A stretch of 64,000 nt of DNA from Lamellibrachia columna (lineage: Eukaryota; Annelida; Polychaeta; Sabellida; Siboglinidae): assembly GCA_963662155.1 (NCBI GenBank), contig OY759261.1, positions 33,192,459 through 33,256,458 on the forward strand, written 5' to 3'. The notes under the pieces were generated by a model. That model saw only the letters and a program-made list of their open reading frames with translations, made no database searches and was not told where the DNA came from. Below, in pieces: positions 11,531 to 24,447 of the stretch. The translations under genes were made by a program, and so were the position numbers. Numbering within the stretch: position 1 is the first letter of the stretch; every line of letters begins with the position of its first letter.

Positions 11531-12400
11531 CATTACTAATAATCATAAATAAAATTTGTTTTGCAAAACAAATATCTAACAGATTGTATTGGCTTTGTAA
11601 TGAATTATATTAATAGAAATGTAAATAAGTCATGATTTTAGTTAAATCGATCTCGCTGTCCAACTCCAAGAATTAAAATCGGATCAAATATCAAACTAGG
11701 AAGGCTCAAAAACACCCTGGCGCATTCCCGTAGTAGGACAATATTTCATAAACAAACTAACTAAGACCTTAGAAAAAGTGTTGAACATGTGGATGTGGTG
11801 CTGTTGATCGACTATCTGCTATCTTACAATAGAAATACACCTATGTCATCTAATCAATGTATCTCACCTTGATTTTGGTACAATTTTAATAAAAAATAGA
11901 CGATCAATTATTTTTTATTCCAAATTTTTTTGAAGTGTCAACATTTGATTTGGCCTTTTGGGTGCATAAATCAATCGGAAAAGGGTTTAAAATGTGAAAG
12001 AAATATTGGAATCAATATGTAGACAAACTATTAGATTCGACAAATCTTAATTAATTAATAGGACAAGATTAATTAATTAATAGAAAACCTGCGTCAACGC
12101 CAATGCGGCACCAGATCTCAATATCCAGCATGCCGTTGTAATATATATAAAATTAAAGCTAGCAGTTGCTTGTAACGTTACGAACAGAGGCAATAAAAAC
12201 AATAATAGTCGTCTCGTTCCCATCATCGTAATATTGTCAAAGAGTTGCAGTATTGCAAATGATAAACTGTAACATTACTGATAAACATATTTACCTCTTA
12301 AGAAACTTAGTGTTCGATCTGTATATTTCAACTGCATCCCGCAGTCTTCTTCAGCAGACTGAAGTTACGGATGTGTCACATGACCAATATAACATTACTG
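11531..12400. other. No recognisable gene
   Basis: AT-rich. TTAATTAATTAATAGGACAAGA and a close copy occur near 12050-12085. Nothing else. Confidence 0.4.
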
Positions 12401-14072
12401 CTTTTAATATTCAAGATTTAACAATATTTTTTAACGATTGCCATACCAAGCAACAAGTTCCAGATGGCAAGTGGTTCAAGGAAGTCATTGGCTTATCCAG
12501 AGTCCAACAATTTTATTATCTATGCATAGCCCGCCCGTATCAGATATCTGTCAATTCTGTTTTTAATTATATTCACACTACTAGCATTAACACAATCATT
12601 TGATCCATTCATTTATCACCTTCTGTGAGAAAGAGTACTTTCTCATGTCCAACCTACACTATTCCTTTACCAATGCTGCTTTGTGTCCTCTGGTTCAACT
12701 GCCTTTTTAAGTTTGAAGAACATATTCCTATCAACATCCTCATAACCATTCACTATTTTTAACATTTCTATTTGGTCTCCTCTTAGCCTCCTGGTCTCTA
12801 GTGTTGTCAAACCACATTCTAATAAGTGGCTTTCATAACTAAGGTCTTGCAATTCTGGAATCATTTTAGTTGCTTTTCATTGTATTCTTTCTAGCTTGTC
12901 TATGTCCTTGCGATATGGCTTCCATGCTTGTATACAATATTCCAAATGCAGTTAACTATTGCTTTGTACAGGGGTACAATTAGCTGTTTCTACTTATATG
13001 TGATACTACTCCTAATTATACATATAATTTGATTTCCTTTTGAAGCAGCAATCCCACATTGCTCTGAAGCTTTCATGTCAGCACTATAAGTTACTCCTAG
13101 GTCCTTTTCTTGTGTGGTTCTACCCGGTACAGCATCCCCCATTTTATATTCTTCGTAGACAACATCCACTGGCGACCCATCATCTACCCTTTTAAACAAG
13201 TCCTGCATTCTGTTGCCGTATTGTTCTTCAGCAAGTTATTCCAATCTATATTTGCTAAGTATGTTCTTATTTCTTTATATTTGCCTTTGTTGAAGTTCAT
13301 CCTCCATTGTTTTTTATATACATTCTCTGTTTTTACTTTTATATTAAAATTGATCTATTTATGATCACTGGAACCCAAAGGTTTGTGTAATTTAAGATTA
13401 TCAACTAATTAATTTTGAGAAGACAAAATTAAATCTCTAACACATTCCCACCTCTGGTTGGTTCCAAAACATGTTGAGTAAGGAAACAATCCTGTGTTAG
13501 AAGTAGAAACTGATGGTCGTCACCCCCAGCACTCTGTTGATTTCCATTGTATGTGGCCATGGTTAAAATCACCCATTATGACACATTCCCCCTTGCTTAC
13601 CTCCCTTATTGCCTTTTGTAGTTTTACATATTCCTCTTATCCTATGTTTGGACTACAATAAACTACTCCTATTATTAAAGTTGATTTCTTGGTAACTATG
13701 TTGTATTAAACACCAAATTGCTTCCTCGCAATCTGCTTCACTTTTTAGTGTTATTTCAAATGCTTGAATAGATTCTTTATTATATAAAATTACTCTACCT
13801 CCCCTTCTTTCTCGCCTCTCCTTCCTAAACATTACATAACCTGTCAGTGCTAACTCTGCATACACTATACCTTTATTTGCCCATGATTCTGTGATACCTG
13901 TTATGTGAGGATCAGTATCTGCAACCATAATGTCTAACTCGCTTTTTTATTAGCTATGCTCCTGGCATTTAAGCATACACATTAAGTTCATTTTCCGAAA
14001 TTGTTGGTGAACATTTCTTTGGATGTGTATTTGTACTCCTTTGAGTTTTCTCTGTCAGTTTCCCCTGCGCAT

Positions 14073-14852
14073 CTAGTTTAAATAATTTACAGTACATATG
14101 CCCTCGTCGACAACCCTGACAAACTCACACCCAAGAACTGCAGCACCCTTCCCAGTCAGATGAAGCCCATCTCTCATGAAAAAGTCATCTCTTCCCACAA
14201 CGCTTAACCACATGTCTACGAAGCCTACTCCCTCCTCCATACATACCTTCTGTACTTGTGTGCTGATCGCCATCCTCCTACAGTTCCTATACTCCTCAAC
14301 CCTGCCTCCCATTACTGGTAATATCCCCGACAACACAATCTCTCCAATCCGTGCCTCTTTAAGTGTCTTGACCAACCTCCTGTAATTACCAATGATGGCC
14401 GACGTTCCCTCCTCAGCATTGTTAGTTCCCACATACACAAGAACAGCACCTCCCGTGCCCCCACCCATGACCTGTCCTGCCTTCTCGGCTACATCCTCTA
14501 TTTTTGTCCCTGGTAAGCATACCATGATGTCCTCTCCTCTTTTCACACCTTTATCTAGTTTCCTAATGGTAGAATCCCCCAGGAACATCCGGGCTTTCCT
14601 CACCTTCCTTTGTGACACTACATCTGTCCTCACCTTCCCTTGTGACACTACATCTGTCCTCACCTTCCCTTGTGACACTACATCTGTCCTCACCTTCCCT
14701 TGTGACACTACATCTGCAAAGCTCCTTTCCTGCCGCATCACTCGTTTACCATTCTCTTGCTGCACACTGCGCTCTCTTTCTCTTCTACCATTTCTTCTGA
14801 TCCACGGTCTTCTCCTTTTCTCTCCTCTCATTATCCTCGACAATCTTACCAC
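14073..14852 (-). CDS. CR1-type ORF1 protein with SGNH-esterase-like domain
   Basis: A 259-codon intact frame. Residues 1-50 are strongly basic. Residues about 48-85 hold four near-identical 10-residue repeats, D-V-V-S-Q-G-K-V-R-T. Residues about 88-250 look like an SGNH/GDSL esterase: M-F-L-G-D-S-T-I-R (block I, nucleophile Ser), V-Y-V-G-T-N-N-A (block III, Asn) and M-R-D-G-L-H-L-T-G-K-G (block V, Asp and His). All the key residues are present. Esterase domains in ORF1 are known from CR1 and related LINEs, where they are thought to help the retrotransposon particle bind lipid or nucleic acid. It precedes the endonuclease remains on the same strand, as expected. The frame is open although the rest of the element is broken. 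Product function is inferred. Confidence 0.82.
   Translation of the reverse strand: MVRLSRIMRGEKRRRPWIRRNGRRERERSVQQENGKRVMRQERSFADVVSQGKVRTDVVSQGKVRTDVVSQGKVRTDVVSQRKVRKARMFLGDSTIRKLDKGVKRGEDIMVCLPGTKIEDVAEKAGQVMGGGTGGAVLVYVGTNNAEEGTSAIIGNYRRLVKTLKEARIGEIVLSGILPVMGGRVEEYRNCRRMAISTQVQKVCMEEGVGFVDMWLSVVGRDDFFMRDGLHLTGKGAAVLGCEFVRVVDEGICTVNYLN
14605..14718. repeat. 30-bp in-frame tandem repeat inside ORF1
   Basis: Four units of CCTTCCCTTGTGACACTACATCTGTCCTCA type, spaced 30 bp, the first and last slightly diverged. They encode D-V-V-S-Q-G-K-V-R-T on the minus strand. Confidence 0.95.
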
Positions 14853-14930
14853 CTGTCAATCCCTTCCCCTCATCCGTTTACCTTCCTTTTGTTGCACCCT
14901 CTTCTTTTTTCCACCTTGACAGAAAACATC

Positions 14931-15168
14931 ATTAATACATTATTGAACCTTTGAAGACACCTTTCTAATTCAAATGTTCGGGAGGTTCCGTGATTGGCTT
15001 TGGGAAATATTGTTTCAGACCAGTTGTTGAATTGTGTTTGTCATATTAATTTTTAACAGCTGGTGCAATGGAATTTATGTAGAAGTTTAGGTTTGGCGAA
15101 AGAATACGCTGGCGGGACTGATGTAATTTTAGTTCTACACAAATTAAATGCTTGTGTGTTTGCGTGTG

Positions 15169-15199
<31 letters not shown>

Positions 15200-15539
15200 A
15201 TGTTTCGGTAACTGCAAAATAGTTAATCTTTTTCTATTAATTAATTAAGTAATTAACAACAATCTTGTTGTGGTACATGTATGTATATTGATTGCTGAGC
15301 TCAACATCTTTCACAAATTGTTTTTGGTATTTTAAGTAGAACAAGAAATCTTCATGATTTCAGAAAATTGGCAAAAATGAAAGAATTTGCACAATTTGAC
15401 ATGTTCATAACTCTAACTATTTTAGATACAGTCCTATGGTTTGACTGGTGTGGTTAAATTGACCAGTGGCCAGAAATATGAGTGCAACAAGATTGTCTTA
15501 TTTTGGTTGATTTGAGATGGTATTCCCCACTATCTATTT
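14931..15539. other. No gene; (GTGC)n microsatellite
   Basis: A (TGCG)n tract lies at about 15152-15200. A 61-codon frame across it is an artefact of the repeat. Nothing else recognised. Confidence 0.5.
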
Positions 15540-16250
15540 AACAAGACAATTTTAACAAGATTGCCATTCAAGGCAAATACCCAGATGGCAAGTGGACAAG
15601 GAAACCATTGGCTTATCGAGAGTCCAACATGCTCTCCTGAGATATGTGTCAAACTTGTTTTTAAACTTATTCACGCTGCTAGTAGTTACACAATCTGTAG
15701 ATAATTTGTTCCATTCATTCATTGTCCTCTGTGAGAATGAATTCTTCCTGATATCCAATATACACTGATCCTTTACTAATGTTACCTCATCCTCTATTTC
15801 TACTTTCCTTAGTGATCCTTCACTAATTTGACCTCATCCTCTATTTCTACTTTCTTTAGTGATCCTTCACTAATGTTACCTCATCCTCTATTTCTACTTT
15901 CTTTAGTGATCCTTTACTAATGTTACCTCATCCTCTATTTCTACTTTCTTTAGTGATCCTTTACTAATGTTACCTCATCCTCTATTTCTACTTTCTTTAG
16001 TGATCCTTTACTAATGTTACCTCATCCTCTATTTCTACTTTCTTTAGTGATCCTTTACTAATGTTACCTCATCCTCTATTTCTACTTTCTTTAGTGATCC
16101 TTCACTAATGTTACCTCATCCTCTATTTCTACTTTCTTTAGTGAGAAAATCTACTACAACATGCTGTCTTCTGTCAGTCAGCCATTGCTCTATCCAATCC
16201 ATCCCCGATACCATGAGCTTTTAATTTAAGTAGTAATCTTTGATCTTTAT
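15540..16250 (-). mobile_element. Internally deleted CR1-type LINE, minus strand, with a tandem array at the break
   Basis: Minus-strand reading from 16250: an RT palm segment R-L-L-L-K-L-K-A-H-G-I-G-D-G, then W-I-E-Q-W-L-T-D-R-R-Q (16240-16145). This jumps directly to C-terminal coding (M-D-I-R-K-N-S-F-S-Q-R-T-M-N-E-W-N-K-L-S-T-D-C at 15758-15690) and the 3' end. Between them lie about eight 47-bp units (15767-16141) made of the C-terminal coding sequence. Confidence 0.85.
15767..16141. repeat. 47-bp tandem repeat derived from CR1 coding sequence, about 8 units
   Basis: Unit GATCCTTTACTAATGTTACC followed by TCATCCTCTATTTCTACTTT and CTTTAGT. On the minus strand it encodes ...D-E-V-T-L-V-K-D..., matching the H-Q-V-T-L-V-K-D-Q segment of the CR1 copy near 55355. 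Confidence 0.95.
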
Positions 16251-16289
16251 TGTCAATGATACATTTATAACATCAGATGGAAATTGCTG

Positions 16290-16425
16290 TACAGACAAAA
16301 AGGTAATAATGGACCAATTTAATAAGTATTTTTTACAAATATAGGCCATAATCTTAATACAAAACTACTTCAATAATTCAAGGTAGAAAAATCACATGTT
16401 GGTATTTAAACTGTTATAGGACTCG
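16290..16425 (+). mobile_element. Possible LINE ORF2 fragment (pre-RT region)
   Basis: Translation gives M-D-Q-F-N-K-Y-F and, after a one-base shift, N-I-G-H-N-L-N, resembling the F-N-x-Y-F-x-x-I-G-x-N-L motif before the RT domain in many LINEs. Very short. Confidence 0.4.
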
Positions 16426-17270
16426 GTCTCAACAATATTCTAAACAATTCATTATATATTATATATATTTTATATGCTACTTTGGTTAATGTAATAATAA
16501 CCAGAGTTATTTTGGTTTGGTTTTCTATGTGTAATTATACCCTTGGTTTTCCTTGTCAAAAACCCCAAGAGATTTCTAGAGGATCTCCTCAGATGCACTT
16601 ATTGTCTACTGAATGGCTCATAATGTGATGTAAATATGTGTGACCAAATAAATGAAGTTCTTCTGATGATGTGGCACTTTGTCAATTGTGAAAATCTAAG
16701 TAGATAATATGTACTGGTGATCCCTTGTCTATCAACTTTCTTCCAAAAAACATGACATGTACTGGCAATAATCTTTTATATGCTATTCATAACTTGTATC
16801 ATTGTTGCAGAGACTGAGATCAAGTCAAAGTCACTGATGAGAAAGGTGAAAATGATGATAGCAACAACTCTGTACAAGACCTCTGTGAGTTTGTGAAACA
16901 GTCATGGCTATATCTATGGACTGTTAATGATTGTGTCAATTGACGGTGACATAAAACATCTTGCGTGGTTGTGGATGACACCAGTGTCACATTCCAACGA
17001 GAGTCTGTGAGTCTGCGAGACAGTCGTCAACACATCAGTGGAATATTTGTGAGTGTATAGAAGCAGGATGACCTTAGACTAGCCTTCACGTTGTTGAGGG
17101 GAACACCACCGATTCTACGCCCAGTGTGAGAGTGTCACACATTCGTGGTCACTTGAGTAGAACATTGCCGATTGTGTTATTCTGCAAAGAACTGAAGACA
17201 TCGTCCGTGGTGGAGACAGTCGACTCGGCACTACAAAGTGGCAGTTTCAGGTTGGCAACATTTATTTGTT
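16426..17270. other. No assigned gene
   Basis: After a pyrimidine-rich GTTGCAG at 16803-16809 there is a short open stretch without family features. Nothing firm. Confidence 0.35.
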
Positions 17271-17277
17271 GATCTAC

Positions 17278-17482
<205 letters not shown>

Positions 17483-17725
17483 ATATCAGTTGTCAGTCTC
17501 GTGCTCTATCACTCGTGGTAATCGCAAGATTTGATATCTCTCAACTGGAGCATCTGCCTCCCTCAGTTGGCTAAATATGCACAGGTTTGTTTGAAAGGGG
17601 GTCATGTCTTGTAAATTAGGTTTGACACCCATAATTTTACTGAATTGGTTAGTTAAGCATATCATTGATGAATCTTGTTAAATCCACATACAACTAATTT
17701 AGTTGAGTTTTGGTTTTCCCATCAG

Positions 17726-17896
17726 GTGTCGCCACCATTCAATTTTGTCACAATGTTTGGCACAGTACCCACGACAATATTGCCTCCTCCAGCTATCATT
17801 ATCGTCAACCCAATATCACAGTCTAATGTACATTTCACAAAGTTCAACAATTGGACATTATATTCATTTCTTATTTATTCACTAAAATCAGTTCAG
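17726..17896 (+). CDS. Candidate orphan exon, 57 codons
   Basis: A 171-bp open segment lies between an acceptor-like TTTTCCCATCAG and a strong donor-like CAG/GTAAGAG. It would encode V-S-P-P-F-N-F-V-T-M-F-G-T-V-P ... K-S-V-Q. Length is a multiple of three. No family is recognised, no neighbouring exon can be joined, and the splice signals may be chance. Confidence 0.2.
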
Positions 17897-18084
17897 GTAA
17901 GAGCATTGTTATCAACACCATTGAACATTGTTCAGCTAACTGCGCCCTATAGTTTTGCACAATCACTTGATTCTGCATTGAGGCAGTAGCTGGTTCAGTG
18001 ACGGAAGTCAGGTAGTGTTCTCTGGCATTCCCCAGGGACACTTAGTTTCCTCCTAATCTTGTCCTTCTTAGCATAGCAAAATAC

Positions 18085-20375
18085 TTCACATTGTTTGCAT
18101 TGCTGAATACTTCCCAAGAGAGTTGAGTCTCCCCTCAACTGACTATGTATGTCACTGTTAAAGTGTGCGCATTGATTGCATAGTGGAATACTTTCCAAGA
18201 TGGTTGAGTCTCCGTGATTCAGACCAGGTATGTCACTTGTAAAGTGTACATATTGATTGCATAGCTCAAAACTTCCCAAGACAGTTGAGTCTCCCCTCTA
18301 CTAACTATGCATGTCATTAGTAAAATGTGCTTATTTATTACGTAGCTGAATACTTTCTAAGACAAGTCTCCACTCTACCAACTATGCATGTTACTGGTAA
18401 AGTGTGCACGCTGATAGCATAGCTGAATACTTTCCAAAACATTCGAATCTCCCCTCTTCTGACAATGTAAGGCACTGTTAAAGTATACACATTGATTGCA
18501 TAGCTGAATTCTTCCCAACACAGTCGAGTCTCCCCTATACCGACTATGTGTGGCAGTGATAAAATGTGCACATTGATTGCATCAATGAATACTTCCCAAG
18601 ACAATCAAGTCTCCCATCTAATGACTATGTATGTCATTGGTAAAATGTGCCCATTGATTGGAAAGCTGAATACTTCCTAGGACAGTTGTGTCTCCCGTCT
18701 ACTTATCAGGTATGTCATAAAATGTGCACATTGACGGCATAGCTGAATACTTCCCAAGACAGTTGAGTCTCCACTCAACAGACTATGAATGTCACTGGTA
18801 AAGTGTGCACATTGTTTGCATAGATGAATAGGTCACAAGACATTCAATTCTCCCCTCTTCTGACCATATGTGGCACTGGTAAATTATACACATTGATTGC
18901 ATAGCTGAATACTCCCCTAGACAGTCGAGTCTCCAATTTACTGACTGTGTGTCAATAGTAAAATGTGCACATTGATTGCATAGCTGAATACTTCCCAAGA
19001 CAACCGAGTTTCCCTCTACAGACTGTGTATGTCACTGGTAAAGTGTGCACATTGATTGCATAGCTGAATTGGTCACAAGACATTCGAATCTCCCCTCTTC
19101 TGACAATGTATGGCACTGGTAAAGTATACACATTGATGGCATAGCTGAATTCTTCCCAACACAGTCGAGTCTTCCCTCAACCAACTACATGTGGCAGTGG
19201 TAAAATGTGGACATTGATTGCATAGCTGAATACTTTCCAAAATAGTTGATTCTCCCCACTACCGACTGTGTGGCAGTGGTAAAATGTGCACATTGATTGC
19301 ATAGCTGAATACTTCCCAACACAGTCGAGTCTCCCCTCTAATGTGCCCATTGATTGCATATCTGAATACTTCCCAACACAGTAGAATTTCCCCTCTGCCG
19401 ACTGTGTGGCAGTGGTAAATGTGCACATTGATTGCATAGCTGAATACTTCCCAACACAGTCGAGTCTCCCCTATACTGACTATGTGTGTCAATGGTATAA
19501 ATGTGCACAATGACTGCATAACTGAATACTTCCCAAGACAATCAAGTCTCTCAACTACTGTGTCCAAAAATGTGTCTATTTATTGCATAGCTGAATACTT
19601 CACAAGGCATTCAAATCTCTCCTCTTCAGACTGTGTATGGCACTGGAAAACTATACACATTGGTTGCATAGCTGAATGCTCTCCAACAGAGTCGAGTCTC
19701 CCGTCTACCTACAATGTGTCGCAGTGGTAAAATGGGCACATTGATTGCATAGCTGAATACTTCCCAACACAGTCGCGTCTTCCCTCTACCGACTATGTGT
19801 GGCAGTGGTAAAATGTGCACTTTGATTTGCATCAATGAATACTTACCAAGATAATTGAATCTCCCATCTAATGACTATGTCAATGGTAAAATGTATATCA
19901 TTTGTAAAATGTCATTGCACATTGTTTGCAACAATCAGTACTTCCCAAGACAATCGAGTCTTCCATCTAATGACCATGTATGTCATTGGTAAAATGTATG
20001 TCGTTGGTAAAATGTGCCCATTGATTGCATAGCTGAATACTTCCCAAGTATTAAATTGTGCACATTGATTGCAAAGATGAGTAGGTAACAAGACATTCGA
20101 ATCTCACCTCTTCTGACTATGTATGGCACTGGTAAAGTATAGACCTTGATTGCATCACTGAATACTTCCCAATACAGTCGAGTCTCCCCTCTACCGACTA
20201 TGTGTGTCAATGGTAAATTGTGCACATTGATGGCACAGCTGAAGACTTCCAAATACAATCAAGTCTCTCATCTACTGTCTATGTATGTCATTGGTAAAAT
20301 GTGCCCATTGATTGCATAGCTGAATATTTCCAAAACAATTGAGTCTCCCCTCTACCGACTATGTATGTTGCTGGT
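18085..20375. repeat. ~80-81 bp degenerate minisatellite, about 28 units
   Basis: Unit: GCATAGCTGAATACTTCCCA then ACACAGTCGAGTCTCCCCTC then TACCGACTATGTGTGGCAGTGGTAAAATGTGCACATTGATT. GCATAG recurs at 18978, 19058 and 19139. Units are more diverged than in the other arrays, so it is older. A remnant lies at 24825-24935 beyond the 32-bp array. Confidence 0.95.
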
Positions 20376-21149
20376 AAGGTGTGCAATTTTTTTCGTGTTC
20401 TCCAATCTTTGTTTAACTTTAATCCGATAAAATACATAGCCTAAACATTTAAATTCTGAAGGGACCATCTATGAATTCATAAAAACATCGTAGCTAGGTA
20501 CCCGGCGTAACAACTGTGTTTAAAGCAAAGTATCCTTGCAATCTATATATGTCAAACTGATGCTTACTGTGCAGGACAGCAATATATATTTATACTGCAC
20601 GCTGTAGTACACGTTTTGACTAGAAGTGATTAGTTTCTTTGCACCCGACTAAGTTCACAAATGCGTGTCTGGGGTTGTGACTTCCGATATGTTTGATGTT
20701 TAATTGTTTTCTTCACCAACGTATCATAATTTCCTTTTATTGTATGGGTGTTGGCATCACAGCAACATCACTTACAACAGGAACTATCCTTTATATAGTG
20801 GGAGGGTGCACATTCTTGAAGTTTTGTACTCAGTGCTATTACCACGCATCCATTTGGCCCGTTGCAATGTGACCTCTTGTATCATAGAGTACTGAATCTT
20901 TGTGAGCTCTTTGTGTCAAATACTTTTCCAAGGAATATATTCCTTGTAAAACATTTCCTTATTTCTATTATTCAGTAGGTAACTCATGAGTCACTAACAT
21001 AATCTGTTTGTAGCCATTGTTCAACTCGTTTTGCTTCCACACTGACATTTTGATAGATCTTGTTTTTCCTGAAGTAGCTTTGAACATTCTACATCTGACG
21101 CCTCTGAGCGAATTGGTCAGAATTTATTTGTAGCTGTGCAACATTAAAG
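20376..21149. other. No recognisable gene
   Basis: Unique-looking. The part at 20510-20700 shows scattered similarity to 24455-24620 on the far side of the 32-bp array (TTTAAAGCAAAGT, AGGACAGCAATAT against AGGACAACAATAT, CGTTTTG.C.AGA.GATTAG). Confidence 0.4.
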
Positions 21150-24100
21150 CTTGGTACATGATGTAACAACAACCACCACACCTTTGTACATGGTGTAACG
21201 ACAACCACCACACCTTCGTACATGGTGTAACAACAATCACCACACCTTGGTACATGGTGTAACAACAACCACCACAACTTGGTACATGGTGTAACAACAA
21301 CCACCACACCTTGGTACTGGGTGTAACAACAACCACCACACCTTGTTACATGGTATAACAACAACCACCATACCTTGGTACATTGTGTAACAACAACCAC
21401 CACACCTTTGTACATGGTGTAACAACAACCACCACACCTTGGTACATGGTGTAACAACAACCACCACACCTTGGTACATGGTATAACAACAACCACCACA
21501 CCCTGTTACATGATGTAACAACAACCACCACACCTTTGTACATGGTGTAACAACAACCACCACACCTTGGTACATGATGTAACAACAACCACCACACCTT
21601 GGTACATGATGTAACAACAACCACCACACCTTGGTACATGATGTAACAACAACCACCACACCTTGGTACATGATGTAACAACAACCACCACACCTTTGTA
21701 CATGGTGTAACAACAACCACCACACCTTGGTACCTGGTGTAACAACAACCACCACACCTTGGTACATGATGTAACAACAACCACCACACCTTTGTACATG
21801 ATGTAACAACAACCACCACACCTTTGTACATGGTGTAACAACAACCACCACACCTTGGTACCTGGTGTAACAACAATCACCACACCTTTGTACATGGTGT
21901 AACGACAACCACCACACCTTGGTACCTGGTGTAACAACAACCACCACACCTTTGTACATGGTTTAACAACAACCACCACACCTTGGTACATGGTTTAACA
22001 ACAACCACCACACCTTGGTACATGATGTAACAACAACCACCACACCTTGGTACATGGTGTAACAACAACCACCACACCTTGGTACATGGTTTAACAACAA
22101 CCACCACACCTTTGTACATGGTTTAACAACAACCACCACAACTTGGTACATGGTGTAACAACAACCACCACACCTTGGTACATGATGTAACAACAACCAC
22201 CACACCTTGGTACATGGTGTAACAACAACCACCACACCTTGGTACATGGTGTAACAACAACCACCACACCTTGGTACATGGTGTACCGACAACCACCACA
22301 CCTTGGTACATGGTGTAACAACAACCACCACAACTTGGTACATGGTGTAACAACAACCACCACACATTGGTACATGATGTAACAACAACCACCACACCTT
22401 GGTACATGGTGTAACAACAACCACCACACCTTGGTACATGGTGTAACAACAACCACCACACCTTGGTACATGGTGTACCGACAACCACCACACCTTGGTA
22501 CATGGTGTAACAACAACCACCACACCTTGGTACATGGTGTAACAACAACCACCACAACTTGGTACATGGTGTAACAACAACCACCACACATTGGTACATG
22601 ATGTAACAACAACCACCACACATTGGTACATGGTGTAACAACAACAACCACACCTTGGTACATGGTGTAACAGCAACCACCACACCTTGGTACATGGTGT
22701 AACACTAACAACAACAACCACACCTTGGTACATGGTGTAACAACAACCACCACAACTTGGTACATGGTGTAACAACAAACACCACACCTTGGTACTGGGT
22801 GTAACAACAACCACCACACCTTGGTACTGGGTGTAACAACAACCACCACACCTTGGTGCATGGTGTAACAACAACCACCACACATTGGTACATGATGTAA
22901 CAACAACCACCACACATTGGTACATGGTGTAACAACAACCACCACACATTGGTACATGATGTAACAACAACCACCACACATTGGTACATGATGTAACAAC
23001 AACCACCACAACTTGGTACATGGTGTAACAACAACCACCACACATTGGTACATGATGTAACAACAACCACCACACCTTGGTACATGATGTAACAACAACC
23101 ACCACACCTTGGTACATGGTGTAACAGCAACCACCACACCTTGGTACATGGTGTAACACTAACAACAACAACCACACCTTGGTACATGGTGTAACAACAA
23201 CCACCACAACTTGGTACATGGTGTAACAACAACCACCACAACTTGGTACTGGGTGTAACAACAACCACCATACTTTGGTACTGGGTGTAACAACAACCAC
23301 CACACCTTGGTACATGGTGTAACAACAACCACCACACCTTGATACTGGGTGTAACAACAACCACCACACCTTGGTACTGGGTGTAACAACAACCACCACA
23401 CCTTGTTACATGGTATAACAACAACCACCATACCTTGGTACATTGTGTAACAACAACCACCACACCTTTGTACATGGTGTAACAACAACCACCACACCTT
23501 GGTACATGGTGTAACAACAACCACCACACCTTGGTACATGGTATAACAACAACCACCACACCTTGGTACATGGTGTAACAACAACCACCACACCTTGGTA
23601 CATGGTGTAACAACAACCACCACACCTTGATACTGGGTGTAACAACAACCACCACACCTTGTTACATGGTATAACAACAACCACCACACCTTGGTACATT
23701 GTGTAACAACAACCACCACACCTTTGTACATGGTGTAACAACAACCACCACACCTTGGTACATGGTGTAACAACAACCACCACACCTTGGTACATGGTGT
23801 AGCAACAACCACCACACCTTGGTACATGGTGTAACAACAACCACCACACATTGTTACATGGTGTAACAACAACCACCACACCTTTGTACATGGTGTAACA
23901 ACAACCACCACACCTTGGTACATGGTGTAACAACAACCACAACACCTTGGTACTGGGTGTAACAACAACCACCACACCTTGGTACATGGTGTAACAACAA
24001 CCACCACACATTGGTACTGGGTGTAACAACAACCACCACACCTTGTTACATGGTGTAACAACAACCACAACACCTTGGTACATGGTGTAACAACAACCAC

Positions 24101-24447
24101 CGCACATTGGTACATGGTGTAACAACAACCACCACACCTTGTTACATGGTGTAACAACAACCACCACACCTTGGTACATGGTGTAACAACAACCACCACA
24201 ACTTGGTACATGGTGTAACAACAACCACCACACCTTTGTACATGGTGCAACAACAACCACCACACATTGGTACATGGTGATACAACAACCACCACACCTT
24301 GGTACATGGTGTAACAACAACCAACACACCTTGGTACATGGTGTAATAACAACCACCACACCTTGGTACATGGTGTAACAACAACCACCACAACTTGGTA
24401 CATGGTGTAACAACAACGACCACACCTTGGTACTGGGTGTAACAACC
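21150..24447. repeat. 32-bp minisatellite, about 103 units
   Basis: Unit: CAACAACCACCACACCTTGG plus TACATGGTGTAA, exactly 32 bp. Variants include TGGTACTGGGTGTAA, TTTGTACATG, TTGTTACATGGTATAA and ACATTGG. Because 32 is not a multiple of three and no minus-strand frame contains a stop, minus-strand frames of up to 478 codons appear with a 32-residue period (G-V-V-V-V-V-T-P-C-T-K-V-W-W-L-L-L-H). I regard these as artefacts. Confidence 0.98.

Larger units (their letters stand above)
12425..14930 (-). mobile_element. CR1-type LINE, minus strand, internally deleted, with esterase ORF1
   Basis: Read on the minus strand the order is ORF1 (14852-14073), AP-endonuclease fragments (about 13990-13400), then the C-terminal part of ORF2 and 3' end (13208-12425). 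The endonuclease is shown by I-T-E-S-W (about 13885) and, in another frame, G-D-F-N-H-G-H-I-Q-W (about 13580). The RT C-terminus is shown by Y-K-M-G-D-A-V-P-G-R-T-T-Q-E-K-D-L-G-V-T and by L-R-G-D-Q-I-E-M-L-K-I-V-N-G-Y-E-D-V. The central RT, including the FADD site, is deleted. The 3' end shares with other copies in the window the segment reading CCAGATGGCAAGTGG on the plus strand. Many stops and shifts; not active. Confidence 0.88.

Noticed and set aside
12253..12603. 116-codon plus-strand frame
   Set aside because: Antisense of the CR1 3' end; the same antisense words occur at other CR1 ends in the window.
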